64,000 nucleotides of DNA, taken from positions 71,002,501 to 71,066,500 of the forward strand of contig NC_064614.1 of NCBI RefSeq assembly GCF_023898315.1, given 5' to 3'. The notes below the pieces were generated by a model. That model was not told where the DNA came from. It did no database searches and saw only the letters and a program-made list of their open reading frames with translations. The stretch is from Schistocerca nitens (lineage: Eukaryota; Arthropoda; Insecta; Orthoptera; Acrididae). The position numbers were made by a program, and so were the translations under genes. Shown piece after piece: positions 21,045 through 32,492 of this stretch (its first letter is position 1; the number at the start of each line of letters is the position of its first letter).

Positions 21045-21049
21045 GATCA

Positions 21050-21335
21050 CACAACTAATGCGGAAGTACTGAATAGGATTGGGGAGAAGAGAAGTTTGTG
21101 GCACAACTTGACTAGAAGAAGGGATCGGTTGGTAGGACATGTTCTGAGGCATCAAGGGATCACCAATTTAGTATTGGAGGGCTACGTGGAGGGTAAAAAT
21201 CGTAGAGGGAGACCAAGAGATGAATACACTAAGCAGATTCAGAAGGATTTAGGTTGCGGTAGGTACTGGGAGATGAAGAGGCTTGTACAGGACAGAGTAG
21301 CATGGAGAGCTGCATCAAACCAGTCTCAAGACTGA
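21050..21335 (+). pseudogene. RTE-like LINE C-terminal end (part 3)
   Basis: Resumes the LINE after the gypsy insertion: E-V-L-N-R-I-G-E-K-R-S-L-W-H-N-L-T-R-R-R, V-G-H-V-L-R-H-Q-G, G-R-P-R-D-E-Y-T-K-Q-I and V-A-W-R-A-A-S-N-Q-S-Q-D, ending at TGA 21333-21335. The 3' tail is a CAA repeat (about 21342-21353). This part is uninterrupted and nearly identical to 58556-58795. Confidence 0.88.
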
Positions 21336-21352
21336 AGACCACAACAACAACA

Positions 21353-21993
21353 ATATGGCAGGTCAGTAACTGGAAGCAGTTAATTCCATAAATTATCTGG
21401 GAGTACGCATTAGGAGTGATTTAAAATGGAATGATCATATAAAGTTCATCGTCGGTAAAGCAGATTCCTGACTGAGATTCATTGGAAGAATCCTAAGGAA
21501 ATGCAATCCGAAAACAAAGGAAGTAGGTTACAGTACGCTTGTTCGCCCACTGCTTGAATACTGCTCAGCAGTGTGGGATCCGTACCAGATAGGGTTGATA
21601 GAAGAGATAGAGAAGATCCAACGGAGAGCAGCGCGCTTCGTTACAGGATCGTTTAGTAATCGCGAAAGCGTTACGAAGATGATAGATAAACTCCAGTGGA
21701 AGACTCTGCAGGAGAGACGCTCAGTAGCTCGGTACGGGCTTTTTTTGAAGTTTCGAGAAGATACCTTCACAGAGGAGTCAAGCAGTATATTGCTCCCTCC
21801 TACGTATATCTTGTGAAGAGACCATGAGGATAAAATCAGAGAGATTAGAGCTCACACAGAGGCATACCGACAATCCTTCTTTTCCACGAACAATACGAGA
21901 CTGGAATAGAAGGGAGAACCGATAGAGGTACTCAAGGTACCCTCCGCCACACACCGTCAGGTGGCTTGCGGAGTATGGATGTAGATGTAGATG
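21353..21993 (+). pseudogene. Jockey/CR1-like LINE 3' end
   Basis: Contains N-Y-L-G-V-R-I-R-S-D (near 21390), the P-L-L-E-Y-C-S-A-V-W-D-P-Y-Q segment (21547-21595), I-Q-R-R-A-A-R-F-V-T-G (21615-21650) and L-Q-W-K-T-L-Q-E-R-R. These mark the region just after the polymerase domain in jockey/CR1/L2-group elements. The 3' end is 'tatggatgtagatgtagatg', the (GATGTA)n tail of this family. 5'-truncated with a few stops. Confidence 0.8.
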
Positions 21994-22169
21994 AATAGAG
22001 GCAGTGCCAAGTCTGTGTTGCATAGAGTGTACATTCGAAGTGTCTAGCGTTGACGCTGCTGTACAAATGGTTAATCTTGAAGCTGCTACTGCACTGGGCC
22101 GCCACCAGTAGCACGCGGCACTTATGTCCTCTTCACATAGGTGACGCTGCTGCCGCGTTGTCGTCCTAG

Positions 22170-22785
22170 ATGGAGGTCAGCTGAGCGTGCGAAGGGTTGA
22201 CATCTCCTCACAGCCTTCTCTTCCTTGTCGTTTCCGAGTGGCGTGCCGGCGCTTGACCTTACGCCCTAACATTCCTCTGCTATTGTATACGGAGTGGGAC
22301 AACGGTGGGCGAGGCATTAGCGTGAACGTCCTGATGGACTGGAAGCCATTGCTGCAGGGGACATAAGGCTTCCGGTTGTACCTCACCATCCGGCCTTCGC
22401 TCTGAGGAAACGTCCCCCGGAAAACTCCCAGAAGGGTCCACTTCGTGAGGCCATACGAAGATGTAGATGGCGTCGGCTGCTGTGGCGTTGGCGGGTTCAG
22501 TTCCATCAGATGGACGAGAGAAGGCGGAGGAGGCGAGGGCTCCGTGTCCATGGGGTAGTCCCGCGGGGTCGTGACGACACCCTCTGGCGGCTGCTGTGGC
22601 CGCGCTGAGCTCGGGATCCGTGAATCTGGGGGAAGAGATACAGAAGGTTCACCGTGCACATGACAGTGGCGAATTTGATTGTGGCGTCGGCACTACAATC
22701 CGTCTGGGCCTGAAATAAGATAGATGCATGCGCAATTCGACGAAGCATCTCGCCTCGGCCCACCGTCTGCTGCCGCTAAAAACTC
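22170..22785 (-). pseudogene. Decayed gypsy copy, region downstream of integrase
   Basis: Minus-strand frames here resemble the end of the gypsy pol at 16305: an R-R-x-H-N-Q-I-R-H-C stretch (about 22665-22690) corresponds to R-R-H-L-N-Q-L-R-L-C there, followed by the same style of proline-rich tail. It is separated from its integrase (23747 onwards) by the inverted-repeat element at 22786-23745. 21994-22170 may be the decayed 3' LTR, but there is no partner to prove it. Confidence 0.6.
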
Positions 22786-23745
22786 TGACAAGGGAACCTC
22801 CCGATCGCACCCCCCTCAGATTTAGTTATAAGTTGGCACAGTGGATAGGCCTTGAAAAACTGAACACAGATCAATCGAGAAAACAGGAAGAAGTTGTGTG
22901 GAACTATGAAAAAAATAAGCAAAATATACAAAACTGAGTAGTCCATGAGCAAGATAAGCAACATCATGGAAAATGCGAGGTTAGGAGTGCCGTGGTCCTG
23001 TGGTTAGCGTGAGTAGCTGTGAAATGAGAGGTCCTTGGTTCAAGTCTTCCCTCAACTGAAAATTTTATTCTCTACTTTCGCAAAGTTATGATCTGCCCGT
23101 TCGTTCATTGACGTCTCTGTTCACTGTAATAAGTTTAGTGTCTGTGTTTTGCGACCGCACCGCAAAACCGTGCGATCATTAGACGAAAGGACGTGTCTCT
23201 CCAATCGGAACCGAAAACATTTGATCGCAAGGTCATAGGTCAACCGATTCCTCCACAGGAAAACACGTCTGATATATTCTATACGACACTGGTGACGGCA
23301 TGTGCGTCACATGACAGGAATATGTTGTCGACCCACCTAACTTGTACACTTTGCGAATGGGTAAAAAGATTCTTCTACCTTGCCCGATTTAGGTTTTCTT
23401 GTGGATGTGATAATCACTCCCAAAAAAGTGATGAAAACATAAGAGTTTGTCACATAAACTGAAAATAAAAAATTAAACTTTTCACTCGAGGAAAGACTTG
23501 AACCTAGGACCTCTCGTTCCGTAGCTGCTCTCGATAACCACAGGACCACGGCGCTCCTAAACTCCTACTGTCCTTGATGTTACCTATGTTCGTATGGACT
23601 ACTCAGTATGTATATCTTTTTCATAGTTCCACACAACTTCTTCCTGTTTTCTCGATTGATCAGTGTTCAGTTTTTCAAGGCCTATCCACTGTGCCAACTT
23701 ATAACTAAATCAAAGGGGGGTGCGATGGGGAAGTTTCCTTGTGAG
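22786..23745. mobile_element. Long inverted-repeat element with two opposed tRNA-like units
   Basis: Outer arms about 22786-23075 and 23470-23745 are reverse complements with some divergence: left 'acaagggaacctcccgatcg', right 'catcgcaccccc' read in complement, and both contain the complement pair around 'gttggcacagtggataggcc'. Each arm has a tRNA-like unit: 22985-23056 with 'tggttagcgtg' and B-box-like 'ggttcaagtct', and its inverse at 23484-23558. The middle (23076-23469) is single copy and non-coding. It splits the decayed gypsy copy. No clean target duplication was found, so mobility mechanism is open. Confidence 0.75.
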
Positions 23746-23746
23746 A

Positions 23747-25060
23747 AACACAGTATCATGCGGCGCGAAGCGGTACTTGCGGCCTTCCTTCGGCGCCGGA
23801 TACTGATGAGTGTGGAGCGAACGGAGCAGTGTCCGATGGCGGCGGCCGTGAAACATTTCTCACGGTAATCGCCCATTCTCGTGGATGCAAACGAGAGGAG
23901 GCGAGTAACAGTTGCAATGCTTGATCCATGGTGTGTGAGGTGCGAAGTTTGGCCATCTGCTGCTTGAAGGTTCTTCGCCGTTTGACTGTGGATGCACTAG
24001 TTAAATACTGTATGCCATTGCGTTCACACAATATTTGAAATTCACTTGACGTGCTCAGAGGGCTATTGTCCGACACTATGACTGCAGGCAGACCTACGAG
24101 GCAAGAAGTGGAATACAACGCCAGAATTGTGCGACGTGACGTTGTCGAGTTCATTGGCACGGCAAAAGGAATCTTACTATAAGAGTCTACCACAATCAAT
24201 CAACAAATGTTTCAAGAAGGACCCGCAAAGTCTATGTGCACAAGATTCGATGGTGATTGCGACTTAGGCCAAGCAGAGAATTTTTGTGGTGGAGTGGACT
24301 AATTTTCCGCACATATGTGACAGTGTGACATCATTGTTCTGTTTGGGTGTCCATACCCTGACAAGTACAGTGTCGATGCGCTAACTGTTTAATACGAACA
24401 ATCCCCCTGTTTCCTCGGTGAAGTAACTGCAACGCTTTTGTTTGCAAAGCTTTGGGGATCAACACACGCGACTGTCCACTGCCATTCTGAATAAAAATCA
24501 CACCTTGCTGTATAGCGAGGCTACGCCAACGTGCAAAGTATCGGCGCACCAAAGAGATCTTTATTTTATGCAGTGAGCGAGGCTAAGATGGGCGAATGTA
24601 TTGTAGCAAAATGTTCACATCTGAATCAGCTTCCGTGGGCTGTGCAATTTTCCTATAGTTCATTGGAAAAGATTGAAGCAATTCAGAATCCTGAACATCG
24701 ATGTGACAGCAAGATCCGGCAGAAACGTCAAAGTCTGTATTAGGACCAATCGAAAGACGTGAATGTGGGCCCGCATTACCATGTTGAGCTGTCGGACGAT
24801 ACACAATCTCATATTGGTTTTGAGACAACAACATAGCCCATCTTTCCAATTTTTGGGCAGTTCGTGCAGGAACCGGTATCATCGGATGAAACAAGGACTG
24901 CAATGGCTTATGATCTGTTGATAAGCAGAATTTTTCTGCCATACTGGTTAAATTTGGTGACACAATACACAATAGCCAATGCCTCTTTCTCTATTTGTGA
25001 ATAGTTACTCTAAGTTTTGGACAACACTTTTTATGCGAAAGCAATAGGACTGTCTTTATC
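23747..25060 (-). pseudogene. Decayed gypsy copy: RNase H and integrase
   Basis: Three minus-strand open pieces match the intact gypsy at 16305-18374 in order: RNase H with S-T-D-H-K-P-L-Q-S-L-F-H (about 24930-24895), integrase zinc-binding region (L-L-H-R-G-N-R-G-I-V-R...H-R-H-C, about 24435-24360), and integrase core (V-V-D-S-Y-S-K, V-S-D-N-S, about 24199-24060). The third catalytic Glu region is garbled by a short deletion near 23970. Stops and frameshifts throughout. Protease and most of RT are missing; the copy ends at about 25060 against a LINE. Confidence 0.82.
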
Positions 25061-25061
25061 A

Positions 25062-25965
25062 CAAAAGTGCCTTGCCTTTATTAAATGATTTAAGCTCCTT
25101 TGCTACATCGAAGATATCTACTTCCATGTTTCTCATCTTGGCAGTTCTTCTTGATCGGAATTAAGGAATATTTACTTCGTCTTCTTTGGTGAAGGAGTTT
25201 CGGAAAACCGTGTTTAATAACTCTACTTTAGTTACACTGTCATCAGTGACTTCACCTTTGTTATCGCGCACTGAAGGTATTGATTGCGTCTTGCCACTGG
25301 TGTGCTTTATGTATGACCAGAATCTCTTTGGGTTTTGTGCCAGATACCGAGACAGAGATTCGTTGTGGAAACTTTTAAAAGCATCTCGCATTGAAGTGTG
25401 CGCTATATTTCAAATTTCAGCAATACTTTGCCGATCTTGGGCATTTTGCGTTCTTTTAGATTAGGCACACTTTTTTCGTTGCTTCTGCGACAACGATCTG
25501 ACCCGTTTCATGTACCATGGGGGATCAGTACCATCACTCATTAATTTATGTGGTATATATCTCTCAATTCCCGTCGATACTATCTGTTTGGAAACTTTCC
25601 ACATCTTTTCTACTCTTACTTGATCAGATCGGAAGGAGTGCCGACTGTCTCTTAAAAAGGCGTTAAGAACATTTTGATCAGAATTTTTAAGTAGATGTTC
25701 TTTGCATTTCGTTTTGGTTACGGTGTTCAGCCTAGTAGCAACTGGCTTGTGATCGCTAAACCCTGTATTAGTCATGATACTCCCTATTTGTCCAGGATTA
25801 TTTGTTGTTGAGAAGTCAAGTATGCTTTCGCAACCATTTACGCTTCGTGTGGCTTGATGAACTAATTGTTCAAAATAATTTTCGGAGAAAGCATTGAGTA
25901 CAATCTCGGATGACTTTTTTTTCGTAATATCTGTATCTCACGAACCATTTAATGTTAGATTAACC
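25062..25965 (-). pseudogene. Jockey/CR1-like LINE, endonuclease-RT linker
   Basis: Minus-strand frames give F-S-D-H-K-P-V-A-T-R (25765-25730), resembling the S-D-H last motif of the LINE endonuclease, then D-P-P-W-Y-M-K-R-V-R-S-L (25530-25490), and after a short break N-P-K-R-F-W-S-Y-I-K and V-T-D-D-S-V-T-K-V-E-L-L-N-T-V-F (25350-25180), which precedes the RT in jockey/CR1-group proteins. One stop (25459-25461 region) separates them. Both LINE ends are missing. Confidence 0.75.
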
Positions 25966-26643
25966 GCAAAGGAAAATTAGTGATATAAAATCGGCATGTG
26001 GCTGAAACATAACACATAGTTAAAACAACATTCTGCTACCGTATTCGTTTCGCAAGAGCGTAGCGGTTTTAATTTTTCGTGTGTCTTCTGTCTCGGCTGC
26101 CTTAGCGATAAGAGGCATATTATTGTAGGTTCACTGGATGCTACTTTACTTCGATAGCATGATTAAATATAAGGCAAATGTAAAGAAACTCTTCGTTATC
26201 AGTGAGGGTACTTACATGATCGGACACTAATTAACAACGTGTCAGATCGTTTTGGCGGAAATAGCGAAGTCGACAGATAACTGTGAAGTAATGTAAAGGC
26301 AGAACGCGCACTGTGATCAGTCATTAATTTATTATGTTCTAAGAACATTGCGGACCTGTGATGAGATGTCGATAATTTCATGCTTCTTGCACTTATTACG
26401 TGCAAGCAATTATTACGAATTATTCGGTCAGTCGCCTCCGATCACTAATTCTCTCCGTCTACCGTTCCGTTAGATGCCAGCCTCACTAAACAATACTGAT
26501 GGATTCTGGTTGATAAAACGTAGCTCAGTTATTTGCTGGTAACATATCTATACCCTTTATCGAGGGGGCACTCTACGGTGTCATACCCCACACAATAGTG
26601 GTACTTTATTGAGTTCACATTCCCACCATCCAAATCATGTGTT

Positions 26644-26700
<57 letters not shown>

Positions 26701-26968
26701 GTCTCTCTTCTCCGTGGAGACAGTTGCATCTTTGTCGAAGAATTTCATCTAGATCAGTTACTGTTAAACGACCAAGTTTGCGAACTTTGCGCTAAGCCAA
26801 AACTATCATTATTTTATAGAAGAGAGCAACACGTCAACATGAAAGAACGGTTGTTAGCGGTTATAAACTAAATGGGATATGCCAGTAAACACTGATCTCC
26901 AGTGTTATATTCGGGTAAAAGAACAGTTATATTGTGACCGACTATTAGAAACAGTATAGCGTTAATTC
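25966..26968. other. Unassigned AT-rich intergenic stretch
   Basis: No gene or element recognised apart from the CT microsatellite at 26645. Confidence 0.5.
26645..26708. repeat. (CT)n microsatellite
   Basis: About 30 CT units with two interruptions near 26693 and 26701. Confidence 0.95.
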
Positions 26969-27176
26969 AAAAAAAAAATGGTTCAAATGGCTCTGACCAC
27001 TCTGGGACTTAACATCTGAGGTCATCAGTCCCCTAGAACTTAGAACTACTTAAACCTAACTAACCTAAGGACATCACACACATCCATGCCCGAGGCAGGA
27101 TTCGAACCTACGACCGTAGCGGTCGTGCGGTTCCAGACTGTAGCGCCTAGAACCGCACGGACACTCCGGCAGGCGG
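26969..27176 (-). mobile_element. tRNA-derived SINE, copy c
   Basis: Minus-strand copy with an A-rich left end (complement of a T-rich 3' tail), B-box complement 'ggattcgaacc' at 27098-27108, and a degraded head 'gcaggcgggg'. No clear target duplication. Confidence 0.88.
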
Positions 27177-28375
27177 GGAAATAAAACACACATTTCTAGA
27201 TACTATGGAGTAACCGAACAGTAATTACAGACTCTGCTCCTATGTAAAAGCGAGTTTAGTCAAAAAAAAGGCCAACATATTTTAGGAGAATTACTTGCAA
27301 GAATCTCTTCGGGATCACCTGAAATGCGAATACATTTCTCGGGGTCACTAGCTGTGAAATCTATGTGGTTGTTGTTCGTCGAGGTGTTCGGGCAGAACAC
27401 CGTGTGAACTTTGCTTGCACGTGAGAAAGGCAATAGCACCCCGATAATGGGATATTAAATTTTAAATTTCCCTCTCCGGGAGTACGGAGCTTCCTGCTAC
27501 CTTTAAACGCACGTCCTCGCCAGACGTCTGTGCAAAGTGTGTGCGACCAGAATTTATGAATGACTCCACCACATCTGCAAATTACACACCGGTGCGAGTA
27601 TTCCTGGCGCGTTCAGGGCAGAGTGCTTCTGTATTATCCGCAAGGGATGCTCGCCCCCTACGCCCTTGTTTACGAAGCCGGCGGATGCATATTTTATGCG
27701 AGGGCGGATTGGTCGATAGTCGCGCTTGACTCGCCTTGAACGATTCGCTAAATCGAGCTATCGCTATCAGCTATGCGACGACCACTGTCATTTTGCGCAG
27801 ATATGCGAACTGAAGAGGATGTTTTATTGCAAAGCATTCGACCAGTATATCTTTTCACATGTACAGGTGAACTAAGCAATGTCGCCCATTAAAATTACGC
27901 TTCTCTGCCACGGCCTGCACTGAACATTTTTTCCTAGTGATTGCTAGTTTCTATCTAACGTGAACACCATTATATCTATGTAGCTAACTGGAAATGTTCT
28001 TTGTAGACCGTAACTAAAAACAGCGTAGAAGTGAGACAATTGAGGCGGTGAGAAATAATTAGTCCAACTTCAGCTTTATATTCTTGTTAGACAACAAAAA
28101 ACAACGTAAAAGTTTTGTAACTGAGGCGGTAGAAAATAAAGAATACGTTTAGCATCATAAAGAGGTTGCTACTCTCTTACCGAACACTACTTATTGTTAT
28201 TTCCTTCATTTATACTTTATTACGACCACAATGAAACAATTGAATTGCACTATATACAGAGTGCTCTACAATGTATAAGTTAGGCACTTTGTTTTCGCCT
28301 GTCTTAGTTCGACACATTCTTTTTGCCAAGTTTGCTTTCCATGTTTTCCGCTGCTTATTTATTGCTTGTAATATA
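27177..28375. other. Unassigned intergenic stretch
   Basis: No element recognised. 27470-27780 is more GC-rich than its flanks and includes a 62-codon chance frame with no motif; it may be non-repetitive sequence. Confidence 0.45.
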
Positions 28376-28920
28376 TAGGACAACCCAAAAGAATGTATTC
28401 ACTCTATGAAGCAGAATATCTCTTTGATTAAAGGAGACAGAAACACAATTTTTGTGGGTAATAATTTAGAAGGCGGTGGAAAACATAAAATGCTTTTTTT
28501 TTGTTTCAGGATTGTCAGCAAACATGGCATTATCGTTTGAACAACGGAAATGCGTGCTATTGGAAAGCAGAGAGTGTGAGTGCACTACACCGACGTTGGG
28601 GTGTTGAATTTGGAACACCACCACCGACAAGAGTAACAATTACAAGAATAGAGATAAGTTTTAAGTCGAAGGAACGGTGCACGATATGAAGAAGGCACAT
28701 GGCGGAGGAAACATAAGCTCAACAGACAATGAGAGCGTTGAGCAGTAATCCAGGCATACACACGATCCCCGAAGAAATCTGTAAGGTAATGCTCTCGTGA
28801 GACTGGCATCTGCAGAAGCAGCGTTCTTAGAATTTTGCGGTCTCAGAACTATAAGCCTTAAATTCCAAAACTTCTTCATGCTCGTAACGAGGATGATCCT
28901 CATACGCGAAGCGAATTTTG

Positions 28921-29113
28921 TTCAAATGGCTCTGAGCACTATGGGACTTAACATCTGTGGTCATCAGTTCCCTAGAACTTAGAACTACTTAAACCTAACT
29001 AACCTAAGGACATCACACACATCCATGCCCGAGGCAGGATTCGAACCAGCGACCCTAGCGGTCGCGCGGTTCCAGACTGAAGCGCCTAGAACCGCACGGC
29101 CACACCGGCCGGT
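28921..29113 (-). mobile_element. tRNA-derived SINE, copy d, inside the DD41D-like element
   Basis: Full-length minus-strand copy with the gaattttg duplication at 28913 and 29116. The host element's frame resumes after it. Confidence 0.92.
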
Positions 29114-29408
29114 GAGAATTTTGTGAGTGGTTCATTAACACAAAATTGTTAAGGCTTTCGTGGCCACTTGTTGACAGATATGAAGTAGAGCAACGTTTAC
29201 AAGATCGAATTCTTTGGTCAGATAAAGCGACGTTTAAACTTGATGTAACAATTGACCGCATAATTGCGTGTACTGGGCCAGGGAGAACCCATACATAACC
29301 GAGCAAAGGCATGTTAATCTACGAGGAGTAACAGTATGTTGTGGTCTGTGTTATAAAACGTTAATTGGGCCGTACTTCTTTGACAACACTGTCACGGGCG
29401 ACTTGTAA

Positions 29409-29768
29409 TTGGAAATGTTAGTAATGATAACACCTGGTCTTAGCGTTGTGTTTGGGAATGAAGATTATTACTTTCTACAGGGTGGAGTGCCACCTCACTT
29501 TCACCTGGATGTGAGGGCATTCCGTGCCAGATGGATAGCACAAAGAGGAAATGGGGAGTATCCCGCTCGATCGCCAGATTTAACTCCTCTAAACTTATTT
29601 CTATGGGGAACTCTCAAGAACACACTGGATGATGTTAGAGACCAAATTCAGCAAGCCTGTGATGCTACTCCGTTTGAAACAACGAAGTTGGCATGTCGCT
29701 CAGTTGTAAGTCGTTGTCGACGGTGTATTGCGATGGACGTACACCAGTTTAAACATTTACCACCTTAA
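29409..29768 (+). pseudogene. DD41D-like transposase, C-terminal part
   Basis: About 118 codons read V-P-P-H-F-H-L-D-V-R-A-F, then W-I-A-Q-R-G-N-G-E-Y-P-A-R-S-P-D-L-T-P-L-N-L-F-L-W-G-T-L-K. In relatives the first block follows the second catalytic Asp (Q-D-G-x-P-P-H); here it is Q-G-G, so that Asp is lost, and the final Asp position reads Asn (P-L-N instead of P-L-D). With 41 residues between the two positions it resembles the DD41D (rosa-like) group. Both catalytic positions are mutated, so this copy cannot act. Confidence 0.75.
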
Positions 29769-29927
29769 GTCGGACTATGAGGCACCTAACACCACTAAAA
29801 TTGTATTTCTAACCCCTTTCATTAAAGAGATGTTCGTTTCAAAGAGTGTATACATTATTTTGGGACACCCTGTATAATTTCTTTCCGAATGCAATCTGCA
29901 TACTTAATTTTTCAGCAACTTCTTTTA

Positions 29928-30127
29928 GCCGGCCGGTGTGGACGAGAGGTTCTAGACGCTTCAGTCTGAAACCACGCGACCGCTACGGTCGCAGGTTCGA
30001 ATCCTGCCTCGGGCATGGACGTGTGTGATGTCCTTGGGTTAGTTAGGTTTAAGTAGTTCTAAGTTCTAGGGGACTGATGACCTCAGATGTTAAGTCCCAT
30101 AGTACTCAGAGCCACTTGAACCACTTG
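29928..30127 (+). mobile_element. tRNA-derived SINE, copy e
   Basis: Plus-strand copy: 'gccggccggtgtggacgaga' head, B-box 'ggttcgaatcc' at 29994-30004, tail 'gagccacttgaacc'. Ten-base near-perfect duplication acttctttta / acttcgttta at 29918 and 30128. Confidence 0.92.
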
Positions 30128-30137
30128 ACTTCGTTTA

Positions 30138-31515
30138 ATTTTTCTAGATTGTTTGTGATATCAAAAATCAAGACTGGGAGATCATCGCCAAAGGCAAGGT
30201 AATATATCCCTAATTTCTTCGACTCTGTCGAATTTGTGTGGCTAGTTATGGTTATGGATACAGCTTTGCTTGTGCCACTCTGTCATTACTCTCAAGAACG
30301 CAGTTGAACAACAGTCATTCTATTTACCTTATTTTTGATGGTTTTGAAGTTTTGTCCATATGAGATTGTTATTATTATGATATGAGATATAAATTTTAAA
30401 AAATGAGCGAAAACAACACACAATTAGTGATAAATGAACACCACACAAACGGAAAGAACGAAAATATTTTGAGAATAGAAGAGGGTCCAATAAGCTAAGC
30501 ACTTTCGTAAATAACTGAAGAAAATGGAAGCTAATAACATGTGATGTAAGGAATTGGAGACAGCATACTGTATCGCCCGAAACATACGACAAGAAGTGCA
30601 ATTCCGTCACTAAACAAGGGTGTCTATTTGGTATTCGAACACCGATTTTGAATAATAAAGGAAATGTTGAAAGCACTGAAAAAAGTGCATGAAAAGTTAT
30701 TTCAAAAATCTGGGACCAAAATCTATGGACTATCAAGCAACAAAAAATCGAGCACAGAGCACAGATAATGAGGGATATTTTGATTGAAGACTAGTGGCAA
30801 AACGTATGATACAGGTGGACCACGAAAGTGTTATATGTGCGATGATTACATTTAAGAACAATTAATTTGTGCCACATTTTTAATAATAATACAGTGTTTT
30901 GTAATAGTTAAGTGTACAACAATGCCGTAATGCAGATTTTAAACTACATTATTTTGCTGTGAATGTTTTACTGACATTTTCTGCAATGGAGTAGATGTGC
31001 TCCAATTAACACAAAACACTGTATTAAAATCGAAGCAATCACTGAAAACAGAAGTTACCGTTTACTGTTAAGTGGAGAAAGACAAAGCGTGGCAGAACTT
31101 TTTGTGTTATCATGAATTTTTGTGTGGTTTTGCACTTGAGTTAACCTTAATTTATCAATGGAGAAATACTGGAGATAAAAGACATTACTGCCTGAAATAG
31201 GAATACTGAAAAAAGTATCACTTCGCTAGGGAAAGAAAGTTAAATTTAAACATCAAACAACGAATCAGTCAGCGTAAAATCTGTTTGTAACTTGTAAATG
31301 CTACAATTTGGTGAGTACCTCTTTAGGAATACCATTTTTTATATTTCCGAAGAAAATTATAAAAGTGAATAATAGCTTCAACATAAATTAATGGATGTGG
31401 TCTTTATAATTGATAAACGATTTAATTTGGTAGACAATGTGTTTTTTGGGGCTGGAATTTCATTATTAACGGGAAGATGTTCGACGATAGAAAAATTAGG
31501 TGTGCAAGGTAAGAG
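30138..31515. other. Unassigned AT-rich intergenic stretch
   Basis: No gene or element recognised; a 135-codon minus-strand frame at 30329-30736 has no motif and is probably chance. Confidence 0.5.
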
Positions 31516-32403
31516 CAAGAGAACTCGATCCACCCGAACATTCGTTTTACGATGGAGGTGGAAGAGGATGGTTGCCTTCCCTTTCTCGACGTGTTGGTTA
31601 GGAGGAAGGATGATGGATCATTGGGACAGGCAGTCTACAGGAAACGTACTCACACCGACTTGTACTTACAAGCTAATAGTTGTCACCATTCGGCTCAGCC
31701 CGAAGGGGTGCTTCGTACCTTGGTACACAGGGCACATGTCGTTTCTGACGCTGAGACTTTGCCAGCTGAGCTGTCCCATCTTGATGTTACATTTCGTGAA
31801 AATGGTTATAGTGATAGACAGATTGAACGTGCGTTGCGCTATCGACCAACTGTACATCGGGTGATTGATGATAATTCTGAGTCAACACCTAAGTCTACTG
31901 CCTTTTTGCCTTACGTAGGAAACACGTCCAATAAGATCGGTCGTATTTTACGGAAATACGATGTGAAATGTGTTTTCCGACCTCCATCTAAAATTAGAGC
32001 ACTTTTGAGTTCCGTTAAGGATGATCTTGGACTGCGTAAGGCGGGTGTATATCGTATTCCTTGTAGCTGCGGCATGGCATATATTGGTCAAACTATCAGG
32101 ACCGTGGAGGACAGATGTACTGAGCATAAACGGCACACACGATTACAGCAGCCAAATAGATCTGCTATTGCCAAACATTGCCTGGATACTGGTCACCCCA
32201 CGTTATATAATAACACCGAGATATTGGCATGCACGTCCAGCTATTGGGACAGTGTCATTAGGGAGGCAGTTGAGATTAAATTAGCGAGCAACCTCGTTAA
32301 CAGGGATGGAGGTTTCTGTTTAAACTCTGTCTGGAATCCGGCTCTCTCCCTTGTCAAAAAACGGAGGAACAGAGTCAATGCTGCCTCACCTGCGAATTCA
32401 TAG
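31516..32403 (+). pseudogene. Penelope-like element: RT C-terminus and GIY-YIG endonuclease
   Basis: An uninterrupted frame to the stop at 32401-32403; the ATG at 31552 opens 283 residues. Counting from it: the last RT strands (E-E-D-G-C-L-P-F-L-D-V-L-V at 3-15, Y-R-K-R-T-H-T-D at 29-36), a linker, then a GIY-YIG nuclease with G-V-Y (165-167), Y-I-G (177-179), Arg188, His192 and Glu238. Cys171/Cys173 with downstream His fit the zinc motif described for Penelope nucleases. The enzyme should nick DNA for insertion. The catalytic RT core is missing because the copy is 5'-truncated near 31510, so it is inactive although its remaining frame is clean. A 3' tail follows. Confidence 0.88.
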
Positions 32404-32453
32404 TCTCACTATCGATAGCTCTGACTTTGGTCATCTTTGGTGGCACTAGTGTT

Positions 32454-32492
<39 letters not shown>

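Larger units (their letters stand above)
28376..29874 (+). mobile_element. Tc1/mariner-superfamily element, DD41D-like, decayed
   Basis: Long terminal inverted repeats of about 65 bp: left 'aggacaacccaaaagaatgt' and right 'acattattttgggacaccct', with further matching to 'atctcttt'. TATA at both ends supplies the TA target. Total 1.5 kb including a SINE at 28921. The transposase is broken; its C-terminal third is legible (next entry). Confidence 0.78.

Noticed and set aside
22985..23056. tRNA-like sequence
   Set aside because: No proper cloverleaf and an inverse partner at 23484-23558; part of a repeat element.
30329..30736. 135-codon minus-strand open frame
   Set aside because: AT-rich, with no motif and no neighbours to support it.
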